The notes: a model not told the origin generated them from the letters alone. A stretch of 64,000 bases of DNA from Helianthus annuus (GCF_002127325.2 NC_035440.2:77656815-77720814); one strand, 5' to 3'. Positions 1-10,738 are shown, counted from the first letter of the stretch. Numbers and translations are program-made.

Positions 1-112
1 AATTTCTATTTTAAATTTTGTATTTTGACATTAACTTCACAATTAGTTTAAGTTGTGACATAAACGGGTTAAGCAAATCCAACAATGGACTTGTGAGGTT
101 GACATGCCATAT

Positions 113-268
113 AGGGGCGGACCCACTATTTGGTCAACGTGGACGGCTGCACCCCTTGAAAAAAAATTTAGTGCATGTTTTAAGCAAAAAATACGACATC
201 ATCCCTTGAAAATATAGTTGAACACCTCATCCGCACCTCCAACAAATAAGTTTTGGGTCCACCACTGA
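113..268. mobile_element. hAT-like MITE, 156 bp
   Basis: The ends are imperfect inverted repeats: the left end reads AGGGGCGGACCCA and the right end, reverse complemented, reads TCAGTGGTGGACCCA. It is flanked by 8-bp near-direct repeats, TGCCATAT at 105-112 and TGCCACAT at 269-276 (one mismatch), the target-duplication length of the hAT superfamily. It has no coding capacity. The hAT assignment rests on duplication length and end sequence only. Confidence 0.6.
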
Positions 269-276
269 TGCCACAT

Positions 277-884
277 GCACGGGTTCGATATAAAATTGCC
301 CCAGACTTGGTAACCAGTAATTTCGTATAAAAATCCTATGATGTTTTCTTTGGTTTAACGAACACAAACCCTAAATTCTCTTGGTAAGAGAAATGTAAGT
401 GAAGAATATTGACTTATAAATCTACTCTATTATGACAAAACACACGTTTTTTTTTTTTCAAATTGATTGCAACGGGTGAGTTGGTACATTCATGTGGTCT
501 ATCATTACTAACTAGTGAACAAAATATAAGATGATCAAATAACACACGAGAAAATGTGGTTTGTAAATCTCTAATCATCAGCCTTTCAATTTCAACCAAA
601 GATATCAAGCGATGGTAAGTTTATTCAACTTCTTTTTATGACATTCTTTTTCTAAATTGACATTATAACGAAGTAGAAAAACACTATCAAAGTATCAAAT
701 GGATCATATAATTTTGAAATAGTTGGGACAGAACCATAAGGAAAAAGTATAAAAGTTAGTTAAATGTCAATTTAGAAAAGGACACGTACCAATAAAAAAA
801 CATGGTGACACAAATCTTCATTCCAATAACCAAAATAACGGAGTGAGCCATATAGTTGTGTGTATATATATATATATATACACG
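277..884. other. AT-rich spacer, no gene seen
   Basis: Open frames here are short and have no recognisable protein features. The only structure is a run of alternating TA at 863-880. The stretch 1-104 left of the MITE is likewise featureless. Confidence 0.6.
863..880. repeat. (TA)9 microsatellite
   Basis: Uninterrupted TA dinucleotides flanked by GTGTG on the left and CACG on the right. Confidence 0.9.
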
Positions 885-1395
885 AGGTTAGAATCTCATG
901 TATTACACAAATTATATAAATGTAATACTAAACAATATATGTTTAAAAACCTCGTTTATTATGTAGGTTAAATAAATGTAATTTTATATATTGAATAAAA
1001 AAGTTATGTCTTTAAAGACAATGAATATAATTTTATATACCAAATAAAAAAAAATATATATCTTTAAAAATTTCGTGTATTACGTAGTTTGAATAAATGT
1101 AATTTTATATACTAAATAATAAAAAAAGTTATATCTTAAAAAAAATCTGTATATTACACTGGTTACTGGTTGAATAAATCTAACTTTATATGCCAAATAA
1201 TAGAAAAATTTATTTGAAAAACTAACGGATATACTCGATATGTGATGATAGGTTGATAAGAAGATATAATGGTCAAACATGTTATTCAAGAAACAAATCA
1301 GCAGCCATTTAAGTGATAAATGTAAATTATATCTTTAAAAAAAACCCGGTATTATACGGGTTGAACAAATCTAATTTTATATATCAAATAAACTA
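885..1395. repeat. Degenerate AT-rich tandem repeats
   Basis: A phrase containing 'gaataaatgtaattttata' plus a following run of A and 'ttatatctttaaaa' recurs about five times with heavy divergence (near 960, 1020, 1090, 1170 and 1365). The most complete unit, near 1345-1395, adds a short 'CCGGTATTATACGGG' dyad. Such arrays occur in non-autonomous plant DNA transposons, but I see no diagnostic ends. Confidence 0.4.
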
Positions 1396-2005
1396 TTGAA
1401 AGTAATATGTAATTTGATTTATAACTTATGTAATAAAATCCATATAATATTTTTTTAATAATAAAAATAAATTATATATTAATAAAAAGTTTGGTTTTCG
1501 TAAAAAAAATAATTTTGTTTATTTAAAAATATTTTAAATTTGAAGATATGATAATATTTAATATTAATTTATTATTTATTTAATTAATTAATATAAGATA
1601 AGTATGTAAGAGAGGTGAGAAAACTCAAGAGTAGATGCCTCCATGTCACGTGTCACACGTTGATTTATTTTATTATATATAGATATAGATATAGATTTAA
1701 TTTTAAAAGTCTAATAAATTAAATAAAATTAATCAGTTTCTCAAAGTCTATTAAATTGATTATTCATCAAGATAATTTATTAGAAAGCTAAACTATAATT
1801 ATCATTAAACAGAAATTTCAATTACAAAAGGTAATATATCACACTAAAATTAATTGAATACATCCATTATAAAACGTAAACTGGACAGAATTCAATGGTA
1901 TTTATCATTTGTGATGTTAAAAACTAGATGTGTCCACGTAACTATTCATATATAAATGCTTGAATATTGATGATCTATTATAATTGGGGTGTAATATCTC
2001 CATCA

Positions 2006-2049
<44 letters not shown>

Positions 2050-2146
2050 ATGCTTTCAAACTAAAGTTTGTAATAATATTTAACTAAGATGTTTTTAATT
2101 GATGTCTTTTTATGTATAGAATAATATCTATTAAAACTTTGAATAT
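1396..2146. other. AT-rich spacer with a long A tract
   Basis: Very AT-rich DNA without coding potential. A homopolymer of 37 A residues lies at 2007-2043. It may be the tail of an unrecognised retroposed sequence, or its length may be imprecise in the assembly. Confidence 0.5.
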
Positions 2147-2161
2147 GGTAAATATATGCCA

Positions 2162-2251
2162 ATATGGTATAGCACAGTTGGTCAGGGGGTTTTCCACTAA
2201 GTGATTTTCTCTTGGGAGTTGGAAATCCAGTTGATTTACCGTTAAAAAAAA
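2162..2251 (+). mobile_element. tRNA-derived SINE, short copy
   Basis: The head resembles a pol III internal promoter: an A-box-like TAGCACAGTTGG at 2170-2181 and a B-box-like AGTTGGAAATCC at 2217-2228, about 36 bp apart as in tRNA genes. The body ends in a short A-rich tail (2244-2251). It is flanked by an imperfect direct repeat of about 15 bp, GGTAAATATATGCCA at 2147-2161 and GGTAAATACATGCAA at 2252-2266, as expected for LINE-mediated retroposition. No tRNA cloverleaf is preserved, so it is not a tRNA gene. At 90 bp it is short for a plant SINE and is probably truncated. Confidence 0.6.
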
Positions 2252-2270
2252 GGTAAATACATGCAACTTT

Positions 2271-2386
2271 ATTATTAATTTTTATAATATTTACATATGA
2301 TTTTTTTCAAGTGTTTAATGAAGAACAAATTATTAATTTTCATAATATTTACATATGATTTTTTTCAAGTGATTAATGAAGAACAA
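2271..2386. repeat. Tandem duplication, 2 x 58 bp
   Basis: Two adjacent units begin ATTATTAATTTT at 2271 and 2329 and differ at very few positions. The near identity suggests a recent local duplication. Confidence 0.85.
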
Positions 2387-2507
2387 ATTTTGTGATGGCC
2401 AAAACTTAACTCTAGAGATGGCAATTAGTATTCACGTACTCAGGATTTTTTAGTCATCATGTTATTATTCGAAAATGTTTGGTAATTTGGTGTCATTAAC
2501 CATCGAG

Positions 2508-2605
2508 TACGTAAATCACATATAATAAACAAGTATGACATACTATATGACATATTTACGTAAATCACATATAATAAAGGAGTATCACATACTATATGAC
2601 ATATT
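2508..2605. repeat. Tandem duplication, 2 x 49 bp
   Basis: Units beginning TACGTAAATCACATATAATA at 2508 and 2557 are nearly identical. Confidence 0.85.
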
Positions 2606-3204
2606 TTTACACACCAGTGTTTACTGTTTATGCGTGTGGATTCCCACGTGTCTTGTGCAAACTTTCTTTTAGAGAGAAATCAAATATTGACAGACAGTCT
2701 ATAGAATTTATAAAACCAGTCGATATAAAACTAAATTTTAAGGAAACACTTTTTTAACAACAATTCTTACACATAAAATCCCTTAATCTTTAAGTCCAGA
2801 TATCTGAAATCATATAACTTTTTTTAGCGGCAAACACCATAAGTCTGTAACACCAAACCATTATAGGTGAAGGAAAGATTTTCTTAACAATTATTAAATG
2901 ACTAAATCTTTAAAAAAGTAGTAAATGTTGGGGTAATTTAATTCTTCTACGGATTACAAATAAACTCATTTTTAAAATCATAATATAAACAGTAAGATTA
3001 CCGACGATAGTAATATATATATTGGAATATCATAGCATAAAAACACTTAAAAGTTAGGTCAAAACATTACTTCAAAACAAATATTACAAAAAATAAATAT
3101 ATATATTTAAAAAATTAATATAGTTTTAAAAAAGTCTGGTTCTCAAGATCCTTTGGAACTACCACAACACAGATAAAAATAAAAACAAAGAAGATGATAC
3201 TCAC
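2606..3204. other. AT-rich spacer, no gene seen
   Basis: No convincing open frame or repeat structure. If the decayed gene end at 3205-3571 is real, this stretch would hold its next intron or the boundary where it was truncated. Confidence 0.45.
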
Positions 3205-3571
3205 CGGAATCCAACCGGCACCGGTACCGATCATCATCGACAAAAGCGATGATCTCGTTTCATCAAAACTTGTTAATTAACCAATTACGATCAAAGAAAA
3301 CAACAGATTTCGCAACCAAAATCATCACACATAACAGTTGAGTAATTATTCTCCGCAAGCAGCACACAAATTTGAAGATCTCGTTTCAAAACAACTACAC
3401 GTGATCGGTTCGTACCAAGTGATTATCGATTAGAGAGAACGTTGAGTAATTTTGCTCGGATAACTGAAACCTAGAGGAAGAAATTAGTTACCTTAGTGAT
3501 GAATGTAAGGCAGAGAAAATCGATACCGGCAATGCTCGTTTCATTCGAATCTGTTATGACGTCATCGCCAT
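3205..3571 (-). pseudogene. Possible 5' end of a decayed gene (two exons)
   Basis: Read on the minus strand, an ATG at 3571 opens a frame M-A-M-T-S followed at once by TAA. After that the same frame stays open to 3492, where the sequence AAG|GTAACT matches a plant splice donor. A second donor-like site, CCG|GTGAGT, ends a short open segment (residues M-I-G-T-G-A-G-W-I-P) at 3205. A TATA box lies about 100 bp upstream. This part of the spacer is less AT-rich than its surroundings, as expected for exon DNA. I do not recognise the protein, nothing downstream continues it convincingly, and the early stop argues for a pseudogene or captured fragment. Confidence 0.3.
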
Positions 3572-3668
3572 TGCTGTGTGTCAGTCAGTGTATTGGAGTG
3601 AGAGGGGTGGGTGGAGACGAAAGACTGAATGAGGAATTTGGTTTTGTAATGGTGTGAGCCTTGGATCC

Positions 3669-3675
3669 ATTTATA
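3669..3675 (-). promoter_or_regulatory. TATA box of the decayed gene end
   Basis: TATAAAT on the minus strand, followed by a C-rich stretch suited to a 5' UTR and by the ATG at 3571. The spacing suits a pol II promoter, but this is motif evidence only. Confidence 0.3.
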
Positions 3676-3867
3676 GTTTGGGTTTCTCATGGATAGTCCG
3701 AATGGTATACGGTTGTTTTTAAATTCGTTTTTGTTTGCTTTTTTTTTTTTTTTAATATCTTATTATTTTGATATTGATTTTATTTATTGTCTATTTTAAG
3801 ACCTACATTACAAGTAAGGTGAATCTTGAAGTCATTGTCAATGATCAAACATTCAAGCATGTTTCTA

Positions 3868-4025
3868 TTTTTTTTTTTTTGAACGGGTAACGAATTTTAT
3901 TAGAGCAATACCTGTTAACTAAAACGTTAACCTGATAATTTACAAGGTCCAACAAAATACAATACATCATACACCCACGCTACCTAACTCAAAACTACAC
4001 CAATCATCCAACATTAACGATGAGC
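3868..4025 (-). mobile_element. Possible truncated LINE 3' end
   Basis: On the minus strand the sequence ends 'aataaaattcgttacccgtt' followed by a 13-nt A run (T run at 3868-3880). That is how many plant LINE 3' ends look. No reverse-transcriptase coding sequence is present and the left boundary is arbitrary. The assignment is weak. Confidence 0.3.
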
Positions 4026-4046
4026 ATTTCGCTCTATTAATATGGA

Positions 4047-4074
4047 TTAACGATTAATCTAGATTAATCGTTAA
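4047..4074. repeat. Perfect 28-bp palindrome
   Basis: TTAACGATTAATCT is followed directly by its exact reverse complement. A second partial copy of the same arm occurs at about 4083-4110. Confidence 0.9.
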
Positions 4075-4190
4075 GGTACGGACTAACGATTAATCTAGAT
4101 TAATATGGATTAACTGGATTGTGATTTTTATGTGTAATGTTCATTTACATACAAATATATATATCTATATATATGTGTATGTATACATAA

Positions 4191-4553
4191 GGGATGGTTC
4201 AAATGAAAACCAATTTTATTGCGAAAACTCGAAAACTAACTAAAAAAGCCTAAAAAACACAATTTTTTTTTATTTTTTTTCAATTTTTTTATAAAAATCG
4301 CTAGTTTTGTTATATAATTTTTTTTTTCAAAAAAAAAATTATAGTGCACATGTGTAGTACACATACACATGTGTAATATTACACATTTGTGCACTATAAA
4401 AAAAAATTCTATTTTTATTTTTTTTAAAGTTTTTTTATATAATTTAAATAACGAAAATTGGTATGCAAAAAAAAATTTGGTATGTTTTTTAGGCTTTTTT
4501 AGTTAGTTTTCGAGTTTTCGCGATAACTATTGGTTTTCATTTCAACCTTCCCC
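4191..4553. mobile_element. MITE with long inverted ends
   Basis: The left end (ATAAGGGATGGTTCAAATGA...) and the reverse complement of the right end (ATAGGGGAAGGTTGAAATGA...) match, and the similarity continues inward through 'aaactaactaaaaaagccta' for about 80 bp. TA-rich microsatellite DNA flanks both sides. Internal DNA is A/T runs without coding potential. Confidence 0.75.
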
Positions 4554-4579
4554 TATATATATACATATGTGTATATATA

Positions 4580-5111
4580 GAGAATAGATCATGAGAAAAC
4601 CAAAAAACTAACTAAAAAAACCTAAAAAACATACTATTTTTTGGAACTTTTTGTAATAAATCACCTAACTCACCCCCCAAAAACCTAAACCCCACACCCC
4701 CAAAAACCTAAATTCGCCCTTCCCCAAAAGCCAAAACACTCACCCCCACACATACACCCAAAAAACCTAAACCCCCCAACCCGCCCCCCAAACACCTAAC
4801 CCCCCCACCTACACCGCCTCCCCCACACCCAAAAAGCTAATCTTAAAGCCTCAAAAAATCTAACAATTAAAGCTATGCTAAACTAAACTCGAAAGCTAAC
4901 TCTAAGCATATAATGTACATGTGTAGCATATACATATAATGCACATGTACAATACACATATAATGCATAAATGCCGTACAACTTTTCTTTTTTTTGAAAA
5001 AAAGTTTTTTATACCTAAAAAGTAGCGAATTTTTGTAAAAAAATAAATTGAATGTTTTTTAGGTTTTTTTAGTTTTCTCATTTATATGTAGTTTTCTCAT
5101 GATCCTCTCCC
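4580..5111. mobile_element. Second MITE with inverted ends
   Basis: The left end GAGAATAGATCATGAGAAAAC pairs with the reverse complement of the right end, GGGAGAGGATCATGAGAAAAC, and the 'aaaaaacctaaaaaacat' block lies inside both arms. The middle (4668-4830) is an irregular C-rich series of 'accccccaaaaaccta' phrases. TATATA DNA flanks it as at the neighbouring MITE, so the two families appear to prefer TA-rich sites. Confidence 0.7.
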
Positions 5112-5131
5112 TATATATATATATATATATA
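5112..5131. repeat. (TA)10 microsatellite
   Basis: Alternating TA between two MITEs, probably the insertion target of both. Confidence 0.85.
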
Positions 5132-5202
5132 TAGGGTTAGGTTCATTTGTGAACAACCCCCTTGATAATGAACTGTGTGAACTAATCCTAGCTCTTGATT
5201 AT

Positions 5203-5629
5203 TGTTATGGGTGAAATTCTGAGCCCATATCCTGAGAAATATCTTGGATTATATCTTGGGTATATGATATCTGTTCACATCCGGGATGCTGATTCAGGAT
5301 ATTGGTAACATCCTGAATGGTATCATCAGGATCACTAACGGATTATGTGCAGCTACATGGGTTAGAAGCTAGCAACGTTCACAAGGAATCATTTCGCGGA
5401 AGACTCAGTCCAAGTCGTTCGGATAAAGACGTTGAAGCCGCATTACTCGGTCTACAACGTTTACAATGGAATATTCGGAGCATCCCATATTTATAGGAAT
5501 TTTCGTTTGTAATCTGTTACTATAAATAGGTGGGTATACCAGATCTAATAGGACATCACATCAACACTCACTACACTCTTACACTTGTTCTTTAGCAATT
5601 TTTACTCTCGCATTGTAACACTTAGCGAT
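5203..5629 (+). repeat. Tat element 5' LTR, truncated
   Basis: It aligns without gaps to 10002-10428. The last 310 bp of the LTR were lost in the deletion that joins it to RT. A TATA box (TATAAATA) is at 5521-5528. Confidence 0.88.
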
Positions 5630-5633
5630 TCAA

Positions 5634-6395
5634 ATGGAACCTTCTGACCAGGAGGATACTGCCTTCATGACACCAACATGTATTTATTGTTATACGGCTA
5701 TGCCTTTTGGTTTGAAAAATACAGGTGCAACATACCAGAGATTGGTAAATATGATGTTTAAAGACAAGATGGGGGACACCATGGAGGTATACATTGACGA
5801 TATGGTGGTAAAATCAAAGAAAGCCCAGGATCACCTCCAGGATATTAAAGGAGCATTTGATATCCTGGACCAATATAACATGAAGCTAAATCCTGCTAAG
5901 TGTCATTTCGGAGTAGGGGCAGGAAAATTTCTAGGATATATGGTGACCAAAAGAGGAATAGAGGCGAGCCCGGAGCAGATTAAAGCCATCTTGGATATTA
6001 AATCACCCTCAAATATGAAAGATGTTCAACGATTAACAGGAAGAGTAGCAGCATTAAACAGATTTATTTCAAGATCCTCAGAGAAATGCAAAGAGTTTTA
6101 TGATATCCTAAAAAAAAACAAGAAATTTGAATGGGGTGAGAAGCATGAAGTAGCCCTACAGGATTTGAAGCAATATCTTTCAACTGCACCTCTACTGATG
6201 AAGCCTGAGAATGGTGAACCACTATCCCTATACCTTGCAGTATCAGGGAATGTTGTAAGTGTCGTCCTTGTAAAGGATCATGAAGGTCAGCAATATCCTG
6301 TTTATTATGTTAGCAAAAGTTTATTAAATGCTGAAACTAGATATAAATTTAGAAAAATTGATACTAGCATTAGTTATGGCATCAACGAAGCTTAG
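5634..6395 (+). pseudogene. pol: Tat RT and first RNase H (N-terminus missing)
   Basis: The reverse transcriptase half begins in the palm. It shows MPFGLKNTGATYQRL, the catalytic YIDD within VYIDDMVVKSKK, and then the Tat-typical RLTGRVAALNRFISRS of the connection. RNase H follows with LYLAVSGNVVSVVLVK. The upstream ATG at 5634 lies at the LTR/RT fusion and is not a natural start. The reading frame is lost near 6345 by a single-base shift and continues in the overlapping frame. The enzyme would copy genomic RNA to DNA in the virus-like particle, but without the fingers domain it is dead. Confidence 0.85.
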
Positions 6396-6852
6396 ACATT
6401 ACTTTGAGACATATAGGATTCATGTCAAAACCAATTATCCTGTTAAGAATGTGCTTAGGAAACCTGAGATGTTAGGTAGAATGGCTAAATGGTCAGTAAA
6501 GTTAAGTGCCTATGATCTAGTGTACGAACCTAGAAATGCCATAAAATCTCAGGCTTTAGCTGACTTTGTGGCTGATTTCAGTAGTGATATTCAAAATGAA
6601 GTGGACCTAGAAGTACAACAACTAGGAGAAACCTTAGAATCCTGGACATTATATACTGATGGTGCATCTAACGTTAGAGGAGTAGGATTGGGTATACTAC
6701 TAAAATCGCCACAGGGGGACATAATACCCCAGGATATTAGATGTGAATTTCCTGCCACTAATAATGAAGCAGAATATGAGGCTTTGATTGCAGGATTAGA
6801 ATTGGCTAAGAACATGAATATTAAAAATTTGCAAGTATATGTTGATTCCTAA
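6328..6852 (+). pseudogene. pol: Tat RNase H end and second (archaeal-type) RNase H
   Basis: The first half completes RNase H (KLRHYFETYRIHVKTNYPV). After a linker comes WTLYTDGASNVRGVGLGIL, then NNEAEYEALIAGLELA and QVYVDS, the DGA/E/D pattern of the extra RNase H found downstream of the original one in Tat elements. The frame breaks at 6852, just after the last catalytic Asp. This second domain is the best single marker for the lineage. Confidence 0.82.
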
Positions 6853-7304
6853 TCATTTTAATGGCTCCTATGCAGTTAAAGGTGAGAAGTTGATTGAATA
6901 TCTCGATATTCTCAAAAAAATTAGCAGGATATTTCGATGTTTTTACACTTGAACAGGTACCAAGGGAAAATAATGTTGAAGCAGACGCTTTGGCAAATCT
7001 AGGATCATCAGTCAGGATACCTGAGGGAGTCCAAATACCAATACTTCATATCCTGTGATATCTCAAGGAAGGACACATTCCTAAAGACGAAAATCCTAAG
7101 GCATTTAGGATGAAGGTATCACGATTCACCATTATAAATAATGTCTTGTATAAGAAATCTCTTGCAGGACCATATCTAAGGTGCTTGGAGGATCCCGAAA
7201 CTAAAGAAGTACTTCAGGATATACATGATGGGGATTGTGGTAACCATACTGGGGGCAGGTCATTATTCTCAAAGGTGTTGAGAACATGATACTATTGGCC
7301 AACG
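6853..7304 (+). pseudogene. pol: Tat RNase H-integrase linker, frameshifted
   Basis: Translated pieces in different frames still read as the expected linker, such as ENNVEADALANLGSS and GPYLRCLEDPETKEVL. Several stops and shifts interrupt it. The HHCC zinc finger of integrase begins in its last part (HDGDCGNHTGGRSL). Confidence 0.6.
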
Positions 7305-8270
7305 ATGAGGAAAGATGATGCAGAATACGCTCGAAGATGTGATGCATGTCAGAGGCATAGTAACATACTACATCAACCAGCTGAACCACTATATCCTGTA
7401 GCGTCCCCTTGGCCGTTCATGAAATGGGGGATGGATATAGTAGGGAAGTTACCAAAAGCTCCAGGAGGAAAAGTTTTTATGCTAGCAATGACTGACTATT
7501 TTTCTAAATGGGTTGAAGCTGAAGCATTTGTCCAAGTTAGAGACCAAGAAGTAGTATCCTTCATAAAGAGGAATATCCTGACCAGGTTTGGAGTACCAGC
7601 TGAAATCATTTGTGACAATGGATCTCAGTTTATAAGCAAAAGAACTACTGACTTTTGCAAGAGTTGGGGAATCAAGATGATCACATCCACCTCGGTACAT
7701 CCTCAAGCAAACGGACAAGCTGAATCCTCAAACAAGATAATTGTTAACAACTTGAAGAAGAGATTAGGAACCAAGAAAGGAAGATGGGCAGAAGAACTAC
7801 CCTTTGTTTTGTGGGCCGATAGAACAACAATAAAGAGTGCAACTGGCCAGACACCATTTTCCTTGGTATTCGGAGCAGAAGCAGTGATCCCAACAGAGAT
7901 GGTGATACCTACTGCGAGATCTATCCTCCAGGATCCTGGGCAGAATCCTGAAGCTTTGTGCCAGGATTTGGACACCATAAACGAGACAAGAGATGCAGCA
8001 AGACTAAGGATGGCAACATATCAACAAAGGATATCGAGAGCATACAACAAGAATATAAGGACTAGAAGATTCAAAGTTGGGGATTGGGTGTTAAGAAAGG
8101 CTTTTCAAAATACCACTAATCTTGCTGATGGAAAACTGGCTCCAAAATAGGAAGGACCATATAAGGTTGAATCAGAATCAGGAAAAGGAGCATACCGACT
8201 CAGGAGCATGGAAGGGGAAATGCTACCAAGATCCTGGAATGCTATACACTTAAAGCTCTATTTCAAGTAA
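7305..8270 (+). pseudogene. pol: Tat integrase
   Basis: The zinc finger ends with CDACQRHS. The catalytic core has D in [11 protein letters not shown] in IICDNGSQF and E in PQANGQAESSNK, so the DD-E triad is intact. It ends in a C-terminal module (GDWVLRK ... LRSMEGEMLPRSWNAIHLK) and has no chromodomain, as expected for Tat. A TAG at 8148-8150 interrupts the frame where family members usually have Trp (APK*EGPYK). Reading continues in frame to TAA at 8268-8270. Confidence 0.82.
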
Positions 8271-10001
8271 GAATAGAATTTAATTTCTATCTCAGAATGG
8301 TATGTGTTCTATCTCTCTTAAATATATTTGAATTCGTTTATTATCTTGAACCCAATACAGACTTAGACATCGGAGGGGTGTTAGCCAAGCTAACACCCAC
8401 CTTAGTTTACAATTGTTTTGCAGCATATGCTCCAGGATATGCACTCAGGATAACTCGAAAGATTAGAGGATTGGCCCCCTCTCTCACGTTTAAGGGATCC
8501 TGATCCCTTCAAAGGTTTAAAGGTTTTCACCTTTCTCACGAATTGGGTTTAAACACCCCGCCTGGAGCGCAAGTTATCCAGGGATAGTTCAAGGTGGCGG
8601 GACCAGTTCATGTAAAAGTGGCTGACAATTTCATTACTGTTGGCTATACCCTGGATCCTTAAGGTATATGAGGATTGATCACCCTCTCTTGCGAAAGGGT
8701 ATTTTCATACTCTCTAAGGTTTAAAGGTTTTCACCTTTCTAAGTCTTGGAGTTTATACACTCTCGCCTGTAGCGCACGAAAACAAGAGTGCTTTCACACT
8801 CTTCTAAGGTTTAAAGGTTTTCACCTTTCTAAGTTTTGGGGTTTCCACACTCCCGCCTGTAGCGCACGAAAATTTGGGATTTTCCCCAGGATACTAAGGG
8901 TTTATCCCCAGTACATTAAGGGTTTATCTCCAGTAAAACTAAAGTTTTTAACAAGATTGCAAAGATATGACAAGCGGTGATTACACACGTTCTTTTGTGG
9001 ATAAGAAGCTACGAAGTTTAATCACTAAGTGAAGAAATACTCAAGTATGTCATGCACTGATGCAATATCCTGCACAGACAGGGGACATCCATGTCGGAGA
9101 CATTGCAAAGGATTCAAAGGTTAAGGTTGGAAATTATTGCCTAAGTGTTTCTGGTATGATTTATTATTCAAGTCTCGAAAACCTTATCTAAATGATCTAA
9201 GTTTTCTAAAAAGTCATATTTAACGAAGTTTTGTTTAACATATTGATGATAAAAGTATTGAACAGTATCCTGAACAGGATATTTGATCAGGATATTCAAA
9301 ACATACCTTTCAAAATAAAAACATACCAACAACGAATAAGGCTAAAAGGTTAGTTTATTTTTATTGGTCCAAAAGATTGTATTCTTGGTTTCATCTCAAA
9401 AAGAGACCCATTCACCAAGAACACAATTAAGTTTTTAAAGCATAAACAGTTGAACGCTTCGTACTGAAAACACAGGATCCCTCCACCTTCAATTGTCAAA
9501 CTATTCTACTTGCAGGAAATTAAAATTGTTCTAAGTGCAGGACGATCAGATGATTTAGACCCTACAAAATACAGGTATCATTAAAGACAAACTAACCAGG
9601 ATACAGGTTCAGTATATGTGTACGGGATACAGGATCTGGATACTTACCTTATTAGGGAAGGAGATCTTGGGCTCGATGGATTCCATGAAGCCAAGGTCAC
9701 CATAAGAGAAACCTTCGGCAGCAGCAGCAGAGGGCTTAGAGCTGATGGCAACATATGGTTCCTTTTTCACCAAGGCATGCTTAGAAAAGCTGTCAAGCTC
9801 CTCTAGATCAAAAGTAGCAGGGTCCTTGATGGAATCTGCGTAAAAGGGAGTAATTCTAATTTCATTACATGATAGTATTCTGAAGTAACCAAATCTATGC
9901 AGGAATATTTAAAACAGATATCCTTACCAGACATGTTGGAATGACTAAAAAATATATCCGTTGGAATCAGGATATCCAACAGTTATATTTTTGGGGACAA
10001 T
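8271..10001 (+). other. Tat 3' non-coding region with PPT
   Basis: A long spacer between integrase and the 3' LTR, as is common in Tat elements. It holds the hairpin-bearing repeats at 8505-8880 and many copies of AGGATA/TATCCT. A purine-rich tract TTTGGGGACAA just before 10002 is the likely plus-strand primer. The short open frames here look like chance. Confidence 0.65.
8505..8880 (+). repeat. Dispersed/tandem hairpin repeats
   Basis: Three copies of a unit share AGGTTTAAAGGTTTTCACCT and, about 55 bp later, CGCCTGTAGCGCACGAAAA (CGCCTGGAGCGCA in the first). The last two copies are 90 bp apart (8716, 8806). Each unit holds a perfect small hairpin AAAGGT-TTTC-ACCTTT. Confidence 0.75.
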
Positions 10002-10738
10002 TGTTATGGGTGAAATTCTGAGCCCATATCCTGAGAAATATCTTGGATTATATCTTGGTTATATGATATCTGTTCACATCCAGGATGCTGATTCAGGATA
10101 TTGGTAACATCCTGAATGGTATCCTCAGGATCACTAACGGATTATGTGCAGGTACGTGGGTTAGAAGCTAGCAACGTTCACAAGGAATCATTTCGCGGAA
10201 GACTCGGTCCAAGTCGTTCGGATAAAGATGTTGAAGCCGCATTACTCGGTCTACAACGTTTACAATGGAATATTCGGAGCATCCCATATTTATATGAATT
10301 TTCGTTTGTAATCTGTTACTATAAATAGGTGGGTATACCAGATCGAATTGGACATCACATCAACACTCGCTACACTCTTACACTTGTTCTTTAGCAATTT
10401 TCACTCTCGCATTGTAACACTTAGCGATCTGGTCAATATCCTGCACTGTATCCTGAAGTTTAAAGCAATAAGAAGAACAAGGCAACTGCGATTGTTAGCT
10501 CCCGAGGTTTTATGCCGGTGATCTAGATTGATCAAGGGCTTTCCTTGTATATCTCGTGTCACCCCCTTTACTTTTTGCTCACTGTTTGATCATAGATACA
10601 GCTCAATATCCTGAGCCGTATCCTGAATACTGTTTTTCCAAACAACTTAACCAACATATTTTCAACACACTTTTTAGCACACTACCTCACTTAACTAATT
10701 TGATCACTTAATTGCTTCGGTAATTTTTGACCAAAACA
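10002..10738 (+). repeat. Tat element 3' LTR, 737 bp
   Basis: Begins TGTTATGGG and ends AAAACA, directly followed by the target duplication ATTAT. A TATA box is at 10320-10327. The 5' partner is truncated. Confidence 0.9.
10320..10327 (+). promoter_or_regulatory. TATA box in Tat LTR
   Basis: TATAAATA, conserved in the 5' LTR at 5521-5528. This is the usual position for LTR transcription initiation some 30 bp downstream. Confidence 0.6.

Larger units (their letters stand above)
5203..10738 (+). mobile_element. Ty3/gypsy retrotransposon, Tat lineage, decayed
   Basis: The element starts TGTTATGGG and ends AAAACA, and is flanked by identical 5-bp duplications ATTAT (5198-5202 and 10739-10743). 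An internal deletion fuses the 5' LTR at 5629 directly to the middle of the reverse transcriptase, removing the rest of the LTR, the primer-binding site, gag, protease and the start of RT. What remains is RT, RNase H, a second RNase H and integrase, then 1.7 kb of non-coding DNA and a complete 3' LTR. The aligned 427 bp of the two LTRs differ at 12 positions in a hand alignment and have no indel, so the insertion is fairly recent. It cannot move autonomously. Confidence 0.88.

Noticed and set aside
2007..2043. Poly(A) tail of a retroposed gene
   Set aside because: The DNA before it has no coding or repeat similarity and no flanking duplication that I can see.
2162..2251. tRNA gene
   Set aside because: Only the two promoter boxes are recognisable; acceptor and anticodon stems are not formed, and target duplications point to a SINE.
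6591..6815. Minus-strand open frame opposite Tat RNase H
   Set aside because: Shadow of the coding strand with no independent protein features. The same applies to minus-strand frames opposite Sirevirus gag and pol.
8675..8980. 101-codon open frame in the Tat 3' region
   Set aside because: It is a translation of the 90-bp hairpin repeats (repeating FKGFHLSK), not a conserved protein.
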